Shown here piece after piece: positions 26,048 to 34,272 of a DNA stretch of 64,000 bases. The notes under the pieces were generated by a model. It saw only the letters and a list, made by a program, of their open reading frames with translations, searched no databases and had not been told where the DNA came from. Position 1 is the first letter of the stretch. Each line of letters starts with the position of its first letter. This DNA is from QWQI01 sp964608915 (GTDB taxonomy: Bacteria > Planctomycetota > Planctomycetia > Isosphaerales > Isosphaeraceae): contig CAZSQA010000011.1 in the NCBI GenBank assembly GCA_964608915.1, positions 1 through 64,000 of the forward strand. Direction: 5' to 3'. Made by a program: the position numbers and the translations under genes.

Positions 26048-28072
26048 ATGGATCGGTCGGATTCCCGCAAAAAGTCGCTCGCGGAAAGACTCCGTCGATG
26101 GATACGTCGGAAAAAGCGCGATCGGGCAATCAGGAATGAAGAAAAGGCGATCTCGAAGCAGCTCGCCGCGAAAGCGCGTGCTCGAGAACTGCGTGAATTG
26201 CAGAAGTCCGCCCCTTCGACTGAATCGATCGCGCCTCCCTTCGCCCCGCCGCAGCCGAAAAAGAACGAGAGCGACGATCCGCGGGATCGGACGGAAAGTC
26301 TGCCTTCGTCCACGCCTCCTCCGCCCAAGCCATCCGTACCATTGACGGGCATCGTCGAACACTTCGAACGGTTTCGCGAGGTTCGAAAGGCCCAGATCAT
26401 CCAGCAGCGCCTCGCACGCCAGGCTCGACGCATCGAAGCGGAAAAGGAACGGGAACACAAGAAAAAATCGTCGTTCGGCGTCGGGAGCACGGATCAAAGC
26501 GCCTCGGATGTCCGGATCCCCTATCGCCAGCGGCCGATTTATTTTCTCAAGAAATATGTCCGCCAGGCTGTCAGGAACCGGATACCGCACTGGATCCTGG
26601 CCATGTCGCCGGCCGTATTGGTCGGATTCGGTATGGCCATGCCGTCGCTGATCCAGTCGAAAGATCATGCCGCGGCCGCGTACGCCCAGTATCAGGAAGA
26701 CTGGACCGACGCCATGCGCGGCAAGCGCTGGAAGGAAGCCGAACTGATCGGTAATCGAGTCATCGCCTCCAGTCTTTCGGATTCCCGTGACCTGCTGGCC
26801 TATTTCGATACGCTCGTCGCGAACGGCGAATTTCAGAAAGCCGTGCGACTGCTGCTGGCCCGAGAGTCCGATCAACGCGATCTGGTGATCGCCGAGTATC
26901 GGTTCGATATCGCCGAACGGTTCCTCACAAGGCTCGAAGGGTCGCAGGAACTGTCCCTCATCGCATTCAACAAGTTCAGCGAATCGCTCAAAGGACCTCT
27001 TTCGAAAGAAAAGGAAATCCGGGCCCGCAAGGTACTCTCCAGCGCCAGCGCCGTACGTGGCGATCTTGCCAGCGCTATGGCGATTCTGCTGCCGATCCGG
27101 AATACGGATCTCGTCTCGCGATGCGACATTCTCTGGTTATCGTGGAATATCGACTCGGGGATCATGACGGCACAGATGGTCAAGGACGCCGAAGACGCCC
27201 TCCTCGAAATCGAGGAACGCATGGCCCGGACGCCTATCGCCGTCGATCAGGAGATCGCCGCCAGGGCACGTTTGTCGAGCCTGCTGCGTAAAGACGATCA
27301 GTTTCTGGAATGGCTCGAAGCGAACTCGCGTCTCGATCCGGCCGGCAAAGACCGCTGGAAACGGGAATTCGAAAATCTCGCCCTGGTTCGCGAGCTTCGA
27401 GACGTTCCGCTCAAACCGGATCGCGCTTGGGCTCGCCTGCGTGCCATCCTGGAACGTGAGCCGAACAACCTGGAAATGATCGAAATGGCCATCGGACTCG
27501 CGATCGCCGCCCCCGAAAGGACTTCGCAAGGCGCCAGGGAATGGGTCACCAGGCGAATCCGGGAAGAGTCCCCCGACGCGAAATTACTCCCCATGGCTGC
27601 CATGGCTGCCCACGCGAACGGTCAATGGCCACTGGCCATCGAATGTTACCAGCGCATCCTTACGCTGAATCCCAAAGACGCGTCCGTGCTCAACAACCTG
27701 GCGGCCATCTATTACAAGTTTCCACCTTATCGATTCGATGAAGCCCTGAAACTGATCGACCGAGCCCTCGCCGAAATGCCTGTCAATCTGAGTTTCATCG
27801 AAACGAAAGGACAGATTCTGGCAAGACTCGGTCGTATCGACGAGGCCAGGAGCCTTCTCGAAAGCTGTCTCGCGACTTTCCCGGACGAATGGAATCTGCA
27901 TAACACCCTGTTCCAGATTTACGAGTACCAGGGCAATCAGGAACTAGCCAATGTCCACCGTGAAAAGCTGGGCTCTTTGAAAAAACCGGCGAATGCCCCT
28001 CAGTCAAACCGGATCATTTTCGCGGTCAAACCGGACGAACCGAAGTCCGCCGCGAACTCGAGCGGCAAATGA
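26048..28072 (+). CDS. Membrane TPR protein 3 of a tandem trio
   Basis: 674 residues from the ATG at 26048; an in-frame GTG at 26024 is possible but lacks a better ribosome site. The cytoplasmic part (1-180) is strongly basic (RLRRWIRRKKRDRAIR) with a Pro-rich linker, then one membrane helix at about 182-200 (WILAMSPAVLVGFGMAMPSL). Repeats follow, with SVLNNLAAIYYKFPPYRFDE, LARLGRIDEARSLLESCLAT and YEYQGNQELANVHREKLGSL at the C-terminus, the same blocks as genes 1 and 2. Its last 69 bp overlap the 3' end of the convergent protoglobin gene. Function unknown. Confidence 0.75.
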   Translation: MDRSDSRKKSLAERLRRWIRRKKRDRAIRNEEKAISKQLAAKARARELRELQKSAPSTESIAPPFAPPQPKKNESDDPRDRTESLPSSTPPPPKPSVPLTGIVEHFERFREVRKAQIIQQRLARQARRIEAEKEREHKKKSSFGVGSTDQSASDVRIPYRQRPIYFLKKYVRQAVRNRIPHWILAMSPAVLVGFGMAMPSLIQSKDHAAAAYAQYQEDWTDAMRGKRWKEAELIGNRVIASSLSDSRDLLAYFDTLVANGEFQKAVRLLLARESDQRDLVIAEYRFDIAERFLTRLEGSQELSLIAFNKFSESLKGPLSKEKEIRARKVLSSASAVRGDLASAMAILLPIRNTDLVSRCDILWLSWNIDSGIMTAQMVKDAEDALLEIEERMARTPIAVDQEIAARARLSSLLRKDDQFLEWLEANSRLDPAGKDRWKREFENLALVRELRDVPLKPDRAWARLRAILEREPNNLEMIEMAIGLAIAAPERTSQGAREWVTRRIREESPDAKLLPMAAMAAHANGQWPLAIECYQRILTLNPKDASVLNNLAAIYYKFPPYRFDEALKLIDRALAEMPVNLSFIETKGQILARLGRIDEARSLLESCLATFPDEWNLHNTLFQIYEYQGNQELANVHREKLGSLKKPANAPQSNRIIFAVKPDEPKSAANSSGK

Positions 28073-28726
28073 CGCCTTGCCATCGGCCGGCTCCTCGACG
28101 TAACCTGGTTCGGCACTGCCTCTGTCGATCGTATTTTCAGCCCCGGGCGAATCATCGCCGCCGCGATAGTGCATCAGGATGAATTCGTTCTGGATCCACA
28201 GTAGCTTCTGCAGTCCGCGCATGACTTTCTCTTCCCTGTGGCGGGAGAGATTCAATTCGCCGATTCCGGCAGTCAGCCGCGGCACGATGAAACCCAGAAG
28301 CGCCTCAAGCTGAACGACGGGTACCGTAAAGCGAGTTGCGCCGGCCTTGGAATGATGGATCATGCCGACCCAGTTGAGGTACTCGATGAACGGCTCGTTG
28401 AGCGGTCGGCTGATCAGCGAAATCAGGTATCTCAGAGTGGCCTGCTTGCGAAACTTCATCAGCGGGTGATCAGGCGTGATCTCTTCCAGGGTTGCCGGGA
28501 CAGGCCCTCCGTAGGAGATCTGCGGACGCGCGAAGTGGCGCAACGTGCAATCCTGTTCGGTCAACTGCAGGTAAATGTCATCGATCAGGCGGGTCAGAAC
28601 CGGCTCCAGTCGCTCGCTGATCTCATGCACGGCCTGGATTTCGGAATCCGACAGTTCCAGGAAATTCCGTAATTGCCTGAATTTTTCGAGATGATCCGAT
28701 TCGTTCGCTTTCCGCGCCATGGCCAT
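28004..28726 (-). CDS. Protoglobin-domain haem protein 1
   Basis: 240 residues; about 1-188 form a protoglobin: HLEKFRQLRNFLELSDSEIQ opens it, RHFARP follows and the F-helix region reads LNWVGMIHHSKAGATRFTVP, where the tandem His supplies the likely proximal haem ligand, then LLWIQNEFILMHY. Protoglobins bind O2, CO or NO; some are sensor domains, others stand-alone as here. There is no kinase, cyclase or methyl-accepting domain; the last 50 residues are a disordered acidic-basic tail. GGAG (28731-28734) fits either the ATG at 28726 (4-base gap) or the one at 28720 (10-base gap, residues MARK); 28720 is perhaps better. A second, broken protoglobin lies 115 bp upstream on the same strand. Confidence 0.82.
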   Translation of the reverse strand: MAMARKANESDHLEKFRQLRNFLELSDSEIQAVHEISERLEPVLTRLIDDIYLQLTEQDCTLRHFARPQISYGGPVPATLEEITPDHPLMKFRKQATLRYLISLISRPLNEPFIEYLNWVGMIHHSKAGATRFTVPVVQLEALLGFIVPRLTAGIGELNLSRHREEKVMRGLQKLLWIQNEFILMHYRGGDDSPGAENTIDRGSAEPGYVEEPADGKASFAARVRGGLRFVRFDRENDPV

Positions 28727-28840
28727 TCATCTCCAATCTTCGAGGCGAAACAGGACGGAACTTCCGCAAGCTGCTCCAAACGATCGTCCGTTTGACGATC
28801 ATGGTCCACTTGCGCTTGACGACGGCGGCTTGAATAGCCG

Positions 28841-29419
28841 TTATCGAGCGTAATGGCGGGCCATCATGTTCATCTGTATCCAGATCACTTTCTGCAGCGC
28901 GGTGATCAGTGCGATTTCGCGATCATGGGGTAACCCCAGAGTGCGTGCTTTCGCCAGCAGACGATCGGAAAGGAAGCCCATCATGGCATTGAAATGCATC
29001 ATGGGCAGCTTGACGCCCGAGCGGCTCGGATGAGCATGAGGCGCACCGATCGCATCGAGCTAGAGAGCGAACGACGTGTCGTCGTAGTTCCCGCTGACAA
29101 GTTCTTCAAGCAGTTCGAGGATGATTCGCCGGAATTCGAGAACTCGCGGATGATCGAGCGTCAGATCCTCGGATCTGGCGGTGTTTCTGAATATTATGCC
29201 GACATCGGTCGGAGCGAAGAACCGCATCGAATCGTCGCTCTCCAGAAGTTTCGAGAGAAGCGAATCGGCGACCTGCGGCATTTTCTCACGCAGAAGCTCC
29301 GACGATTCCCGGATCGCTTCGACATCGGAAGCGCTCAGCCCGACAAACTCCCTGACGTATCGAAAACGATAGACGACATCGGTTTCGAGAGCGGCTTCGT
29401 CCACGATTCTGATGGGCAT
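28841..29419 (-). pseudogene. Protoglobin 2, interrupted by an in-frame TAG
   Basis: The first 119 codons from 29419 encode a protoglobin N-terminal half (YRFRYVREFVGLSASDVEAI; RFFAPTDVGIIFRNTARSED) and stop at TAG, 29060-29062. The same frame continues without any shift for 72 more codons to TAA at 28841-28843 and encodes the missing half: LDAIGAPHAHPSRSGVKLPM, then FNAMMGFLSDRLLAKARTLG and LQKVIWIQMNMMARHYAR. This aligns block by block with protoglobin 1, and the TAG sits where that protein has Tyr before LNWVG, so one base change of TAT or TAC explains it. As it stands, the product would lack the proximal His region. Total length with read-through would be 192 residues, the normal protoglobin size. 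Confidence 0.85.
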
Positions 29420-29910
29420 CGATGATGACTTTCCGAATGAAACCGGCCCGGGGGTCGAACCGTTCGAATGACGTTGCCACCGCGCCGAATCCGAAAAATT
29501 GACGGATTCGGCACGACTTCTACCGGATCGGCGATCTGGGCAATTCGGTTCGTTCCGAAACGGTTCGGCATCGAGACGGAATGTCTGCCGTCAATCTCGT
29601 TCAGGCGTTCGCTGTCCGAATGTCAGTTTAAGTATCATATTGTCAACCCGTTCGGAAGTCGATCGGGCACGAACCCGGTTTCCGACGCTCAAGTACTTGT
29701 CGACGCACCACGCAAGCCGTCGGCATGAATCATCCCGAGATCACGGCATTGCACGGCGATGACGATTCGGAATTATCCGAACGCACTGTCGAATGGCAGG
29801 TTACGAACTGTTTTCATGCGATCGGAATTGATTTTTTGGAGAACCACACATGAATTTTGGGCGACATTTGGATATAATTATCGAATCTGTATCCAAATGG
29901 GGCGATCGAA
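29420..29910. other. 491-bp divergent regulatory spacer
   Basis: Separates protoglobin 2 (minus) from the Rrf2 gene (plus) and is clearly AT-richer than its surroundings, especially 29600-29900. On the minus strand TTGACA (29646 down to 29641) is a good -35, but no good -10 stands at the right distance. The plus-strand side holds the inverted repeat listed at 29865-29899. No gene seen. Confidence 0.5.
29865..29899 (+). promoter_or_regulatory. Inverted-repeat operator candidate with TATAAT
   Basis: CATTTGGATA at 29865-29874 and its exact reverse complement TATCCAAATG at 29890-29899 flank a 15-bp AT-rich core. A TATAAT hexamer at 29873-29878 overlaps the left arm and the core. The right arm ends 11 bp before the Rrf2 start codon. 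Rrf2 regulators often bind such dyads in their own promoters; autoregulation is inferred. Confidence 0.65.
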
Positions 29911-30423
29911 ATGTTCACGCAAACTGTCGAATATGCCCTCAGGGCTGTCGTCCATCTGGCACAACAGGCACCCAAGGCGAGTACGACTGAGGAAGTCGCC
30001 GACGCCACGCGAGTGCCCCGGGCCTATCTTGCCAAAATTCTCAGCGGCTTGCGCCGTGCCGGACTGGTGAAGAGTCAGCGCGGTCTGGGCGGTGGCATTA
30101 CGCTTGCCCGTCAGCCTGATGATCTCACGATTCTGGACGTGGTGAACGCAGTCGAGCCGATTCAGCGCATTCGGACATGCCCGCTGGGGCTCTCCGAACA
30201 TGGCTCGAATCTCTGCCCGTTGCACTCCCGCATGGATGCCGCGCTCGGTATGGTCGAGAATGCCTTTCGCAACTCGACCCTATCGGAAGTACTCAAGGAA
30301 GAGACCCGGAGCGTGCCGCTTTGCCCGTTCCCGCCCACGGATTCGTGCGGCGACAACAATCGGGCCTGGGCCCTGAACCGAACGCTGGCACGCGAGATGG
30401 CTCGCGAACCGGAGTCGACCTGA
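29911..30423 (+). CDS. Rrf2-family (NsrR/IscR-like) Fe-S regulator
   Basis: 170 residues. MFTQTVEYALRAVVHLAQQA is the classic Rrf2 start; the winged helix continues through VPRAYLAKILSGLRRAGLVK to the wing SQRGLGGGITLARQ. Cluster ligand candidates are Cys90 (RTCPLG) and Cys102 (NLCPLH), at positions close to the first and third Cys of NsrR; the middle Cys is missing, and extra Cys occur near residues 138 and 145 (PLCPFPPTDSCG). Rrf2 proteins sense NO, Fe-S status or redox state. The neighbouring protoglobins, one of them broken, fit a gas-related theme, and a dyad lies in its own promoter. NsrR or a general Rrf2 are both possible. Confidence 0.85.
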   Translation: MFTQTVEYALRAVVHLAQQAPKASTTEEVADATRVPRAYLAKILSGLRRAGLVKSQRGLGGGITLARQPDDLTILDVVNAVEPIQRIRTCPLGLSEHGSNLCPLHSRMDAALGMVENAFRNSTLSEVLKEETRSVPLCPFPPTDSCGDNNRAWALNRTLAREMAREPEST

Positions 30424-30521
30424 GCCATCCGGCCGATGGCTTCCGTGTCATCCGAAGTTCGACGAACGATCCGGAACGATCGGCCCTGGAGTGAATCGAT
30501 CACGACAGGGCCGTACGTGTT

Positions 30522-31325
30522 TCACGAGTTTCTTTCCCGCAACTTCCGTCGCACGGCGAACGTGGCAAGACCTGTCGCCAGGCAGATCAACCCCGCAGGC
30601 TCCGGAACCGGCGTGAGATTGTTCACGACCAGTCGCGGGTTCGTCGCGATTTCCGCCGAGAACATGCCGAAATCGCCACCGAAAAACGAAACGGTCAGAT
30701 ATCGCGTCGTCGTTCGGGCCTGGTTGAACGCCGCGATGAAGGCCAGGGGCAAGGGGAGGGTGAAGTTCACGTCTCCGTTCTGGTTCGGCTGCACGACGTC
30801 GCCGAAGGGAATCACGAAAGAAGTAAAGCCGTTGGTCGCCAGATCGGCATAAATGTCGGAGGCATGGGGCGGCTGTGCCGAGAACGCGGGGTCGGCGATT
30901 TGCTGCGCCGTGAATTGGCGGGGCAGACCGAGCGTAATCTCCAGCGACGAAAGCGGATTCGTCAGGGTGTCCGTCATGCGCCGATCGACCGTCAGGTCTA
31001 ATGTGGCGGAGAGAATCGCCGATTGCGAGCCCTGTGTGTCGAACGTCATATAACTACGATAGTTACGAGTGAAAGTGCCTTTCTGGTGTGCTCCGACCAG
31101 AATCGGTGCCAGCTCGTCGAATCCCCAGCTCTGGTTTACGACATTGCCGTTCCAGTCGTAGTCGTAGGTTCCCGTAGTCATTGGCTCCAGAAGGACTTGC
31201 GCACTATTCGCAGGTAAGGCTGCGATGATCAGAATGCAAGCGACCGCCGCCGTGGTCGAAAGGATTTTCTTCGTGTCCGGGACACGTACCGAAAATGACC
31301 TGAGAAAGGCGAAACCACGAATCAT
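30522..31325 (-). CDS. PEP-CTERM sorted exported protein
   Basis: 267 residues from the ATG at 31325, chosen because CGGAG lies eight bases upstream; the ATG at 31385 has none. The N-terminus is a signal peptide (ILSTTAAVACILIIAALPAN then SAQ). The mature part is a beta-rich domain (SYMTFDTQ, ATLDLTVDRR, YLTVSFFGGDFGMFSAEIAT) resembling DNRLRE/choice-of-anchor-type cell-surface domains. The C-terminus carries the sorting signal VPEP, then LICLATGLATFAV and RRKLRERNS, which an exosortase would process at the inner membrane. No exosortase gene is in the window. Single gene. Confidence 0.85.
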   Translation of the reverse strand: MIRGFAFLRSFSVRVPDTKKILSTTAAVACILIIAALPANSAQVLLEPMTTGTYDYDWNGNVVNQSWGFDELAPILVGAHQKGTFTRNYRSYMTFDTQGSQSAILSATLDLTVDRRMTDTLTNPLSSLEITLGLPRQFTAQQIADPAFSAQPPHASDIYADLATNGFTSFVIPFGDVVQPNQNGDVNFTLPLPLAFIAAFNQARTTTRYLTVSFFGGDFGMFSAEIATNPRLVVNNLTPVPEPAGLICLATGLATFAVRRKLRERNS

Positions 31326-31604
31326 CGCGATAACTCCGGCAACAGGAGCGAAGGTTCGATATAGCGCAAAGCGTTTCTGCGCCATGAGATCGGCCAGGAA
31401 TAATCCTCAATCCCATGCGATTCGGCGGGACTCTTTCCCGCTTAACGCCACAGGGGGAAGGAATGTTGCCGGTTTCGAGAAACCGGGTACAAGACTTTCC
31501 GTTCACATATAATGACATTCGTGCGATTCCGATCACAAGTGGGCACCTCGCGGAATTCCCGGCGATGGTGTCAGGGCGCTAGCCCGGAGACAATCCGCTT
31601 CGAC

Positions 31605-32090
31605 ATGACGAACCCGGCCCAAAATTCGACGAAATCACAAGCCCTTGCGTCGCTGCCTGCGACGGGTTCGGGACGAAAATTCGTCATCGGTCTCGCTGTG
31701 GTGATCCTCCTCGTCTGGGGGGCGCTTTCTCTTGGGTTTCGAACCTGGAAGGCCGGTTATGAAGGGCGTGCCGCCGCGGGGAGGATCTCGGCGGCGCGTA
31801 TTCGTCCTCTGGTCAGGGCATGTCCGCCCGGGGTCGAAATCTGGGAGTGGGAAGATACGGTCGACCATGCCGAGGCGATGCTGATCGCGCTGACCGGTTC
31901 GAATCTTCTTTCCGTCGATCAGATTCAGGAACTCTCCGGCCGTATCGATTCTCTGACCGGGCAAGCCGAAAAGCAGCCGGCAAGGTCGATCGAGCTTTTG
32001 CGTGCATTCTGGGATGACCTGTCGAAACGCGCGGGCCCGGTCACCGAAATTTATGGTCGGCCGGTTTCGCTGCGACCCGCATCAGGGTGA
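31605..32090 (+). CDS. Small single-pass membrane protein upstream of vWA paralog B
   Basis: 161 residues from the ATG at 31605; a longer frame from 31512 has no ribosome site, and the GGAG at 31585-31588 is rather far, so the start is uncertain. One hydrophobic helix (FVIGLAVVILLVWGALSLGF, about 25-44) is followed by a helical domain with IWEWEDTVDHAEAMLIALTG and ELSGRIDSLTGQAEKQPARS. No known domain recognised. It lies 122 bp upstream of, and on the same strand as, the vWA gene, so the two may act together at the membrane. Confidence 0.55.
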   Translation: MTNPAQNSTKSQALASLPATGSGRKFVIGLAVVILLVWGALSLGFRTWKAGYEGRAAAGRISAARIRPLVRACPPGVEIWEWEDTVDHAEAMLIALTGSNLLSVDQIQELSGRIDSLTGQAEKQPARSIELLRAFWDDLSKRAGPVTEIYGRPVSLRPASG

Positions 32091-32212
32091 GTCACAATCG
32101 GTTCATGATGCCCGTATGTCATTTGTCACGCTGGACACGGGCTGTAGAATGAAATCGAATCGCTGCGGCGAGCTCATCGCCGCTGTGGCTCATTTCGGCA
32201 CCGAGTGACCCG

Positions 32213-34225
32213 ATGCAATCTGAAACCGGATCGTCCGAACCCGCGCCCAAAGGGCCGACAGCCGAACCTGGTTCGGCCGCCGCGGTGCCCCGCCGTGCAT
32301 CGAGCCCGATTTTGACCTTTGGTTTCAAGACGATGCCCGCATGGGTTCTGAGCCTGGTTTTGCACACTCTTATGCTGGGTGTGCTGACGCTCGCATCGTT
32401 CGCGACGATGAGTTTGCCGGTCGTGCCGAAATCGTTCGATGCCAGCCCTTACGATACGAAAGTCGCACCGGAGGAAGTGGTCGCCATGCTGGCCGATCCC
32501 TCGGACGATCCGGCGCGAACGTTCGCCTCGGCGTCGGCCGCCGGAGACTTGACCGCGACGGACGCACCTTCTCCGACGCCGGTACTCGCGGAAAACGGAA
32601 AATTCAACAGGCCTGAAGACCTGACGGTCGAAGTCGCCATACCGAAACTGGCCATGGACTTCGTCACGCCCCGCGCTTCGGAAGTGCTGGAAGGCCGCAC
32701 CGGGTTCAAGGGCGACGTACAGCCGGCATCCGAGATCGGCGAGGCGCTGGATTTGCTCTCTCGTGAAATTCTCGTCCGCCTGGGCCGACAACGTGTCGTC
32801 GTCGCCTGGCTGTTCGACGAATCGGAATCGATGCGGGACGACCAGCAGGCGATCGTCTCGAAGTTTGATCGCATTGTCGGAGAACTGGGCCTGCGGATCA
32901 ACGAAACCGCAACGTCGCGAGAGACGAACCAGGCCGAGAAGGACGTCGCCGACGATAACCCGAAATCACGTGCCGCCCGCCGCAAGGAGCGGGCCTCTGT
33001 CGACCCGCTGCGTCACATCGTCGCGGGTTTCGGAGAACAGTTCGACCTGATGCAGGCACCCACGGCCGACGTCAAGGCGATCGCTTCGGCCGTGAACAAG
33101 CTTCGGGTCGACACGACCGGCGTCGAGAACACCTTCGGCGCCGTCGCGCGTACGCTCCAGCAGTTCGGTTCGCTTTCGTCCGCCGAGCAGCAATTGATGG
33201 TCGTGATCGTAACCGACGAGTCGGGCGACGATCTCGATGGTGTCGAAAATGTCCTGGCCGATTGCAAGCGCCTGCGCGTGCCTGTGTTCGTGATCGGCCG
33301 TCAGGCCATGTTCGGCACTGACCGACTGCAATATCGATGGGTCGACCCGCAGACGCGTGAAGTTTACTGGGTGGCCATTCGCCGCGGGCCCGAAACGGCT
33401 GCCTTCGAAACGCTTCAGTGGGATGGCCTGCACCCGCGGCGTGAAGACCAGCCTTCAGGCTTCGCGCCCTACGATCTGGCCCGTCTGACCAAAGAAACCG
33501 GCGGCCGCTACTTCATTCTGCCGACGATCGAAAACGAGCGGGTCCGGCAGATCGAAAATGCATATAACTTCGGCGAAATCCGTGAACTCGCCCCCGATTA
33601 CGAAGGCCGCGTGCCTTACCTGAGCCGACGCAATGGCTCACGGCTGCGTTCGACGATGGCCGAGATCATCCGCGTCACCTCGGAATTCAGCCTTCGCGAA
33701 GAATTCCCTGTCGATCCCGAGGAGCTTTTGCCGCTGCTCATCGAGTCGGGCACCCAGGCGATGCAGCGGGCGAATGTCTGCGCAGATCTCGAAAAACAGC
33801 TTCGAGCCCTCGAAAAGGATCGGGACCGGGACCCCGAACGACGATGGCAGGCGAACTATGACCTCATGCTCGCCCAGCTCGTCGCATCGCAGGTGAAGCT
33901 CGTCGAATACGCTACACTCATGGATGGATGGATCGCGGCGATTCGGGCCGGCAAGCCGCCCGTGCCGACATCGAAGCTCTCGCCCGACCGTATCGTCCTG
34001 TGGCACGTCCAGCATTCCGCCACCCACCATACGAAATCCGATTTCCATGGCCCCAAATCGGAAATGGCCAAGGGGCTTTTCGAAAAAGTGATCGAAAAGT
34101 ATCCGAATTCACCCTGGGCCGACTTGTCGCGCCTGTGTGTGCAACGCGGCTTTTCGGTTCAGAGAGCCGAAATCCAGCGCAGCCCGCTCTATCAGGAACG
34201 GGCCCGATTCGTGCCGAAATTCTGA
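32213..34225 (+). CDS. Membrane-anchored vWA-domain protein (paralog B)
   Basis: 670 residues with one membrane helix at about 44-65 (WVLSLVLHTLMLGVLTLASF) and a von Willebrand A domain whose metal site is intact (LFDESESMRDD, Asp202, Ser204, Ser206). VIVTDESGDD, VPVFVIGRQAMFG and YRWVDPQTREVYWVAIRRGP follow, each matching paralog A at 16985-18916 (ILTDEVGDD, TPVFVLGSPALFG, MDYRDPETGEVQYGLQVRQG). The C-terminal 200 residues are helical with RRWQANYDLMLAQLVASQVK, again shared. A Ser/Ala-rich acidic linker (about 75-160) separates membrane and vWA parts. Inferred role: a surface or periplasmic binding scaffold; unknown partner. Confidence 0.8.
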   Translation: MQSETGSSEPAPKGPTAEPGSAAAVPRRASSPILTFGFKTMPAWVLSLVLHTLMLGVLTLASFATMSLPVVPKSFDASPYDTKVAPEEVVAMLADPSDDPARTFASASAAGDLTATDAPSPTPVLAENGKFNRPEDLTVEVAIPKLAMDFVTPRASEVLEGRTGFKGDVQPASEIGEALDLLSREILVRLGRQRVVVAWLFDESESMRDDQQAIVSKFDRIVGELGLRINETATSRETNQAEKDVADDNPKSRAARRKERASVDPLRHIVAGFGEQFDLMQAPTADVKAIASAVNKLRVDTTGVENTFGAVARTLQQFGSLSSAEQQLMVVIVTDESGDDLDGVENVLADCKRLRVPVFVIGRQAMFGTDRLQYRWVDPQTREVYWVAIRRGPETAAFETLQWDGLHPRREDQPSGFAPYDLARLTKETGGRYFILPTIENERVRQIENAYNFGEIRELAPDYEGRVPYLSRRNGSRLRSTMAEIIRVTSEFSLREEFPVDPEELLPLLIESGTQAMQRANVCADLEKQLRALEKDRDRDPERRWQANYDLMLAQLVASQVKLVEYATLMDGWIAAIRAGKPPVPTSKLSPDRIVLWHVQHSATHHTKSDFHGPKSEMAKGLFEKVIEKYPNSPWADLSRLCVQRGFSVQRAEIQRSPLYQERARFVPKF

Positions 34226-34272
34226 ACGCAATCCGCTTTTCGGTCGGCATCGCCGATTTGTGGCCGGACCGG

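Noticed and set aside
25331..26875. 514-codon antisense open frame spanning TPR genes 2 and 3
   Set aside because: It crosses two real genes and their spacer; composition is not protein-like.
29060..29062. Amber codon read as pyrrolysine or another dedicated recoding
   Set aside because: No PylT/PylS-like gene or recoding hairpin was seen and the codon replaces a Tyr in a paralog; a simple point mutation is the shorter explanation.
29641..29646. TTGACA on the minus strand as promoter of the broken protoglobin gene
   Set aside because: No good -10 hexamer at 16-18 bp (best is 3 of 6 matches), so it was not listed as a promoter.
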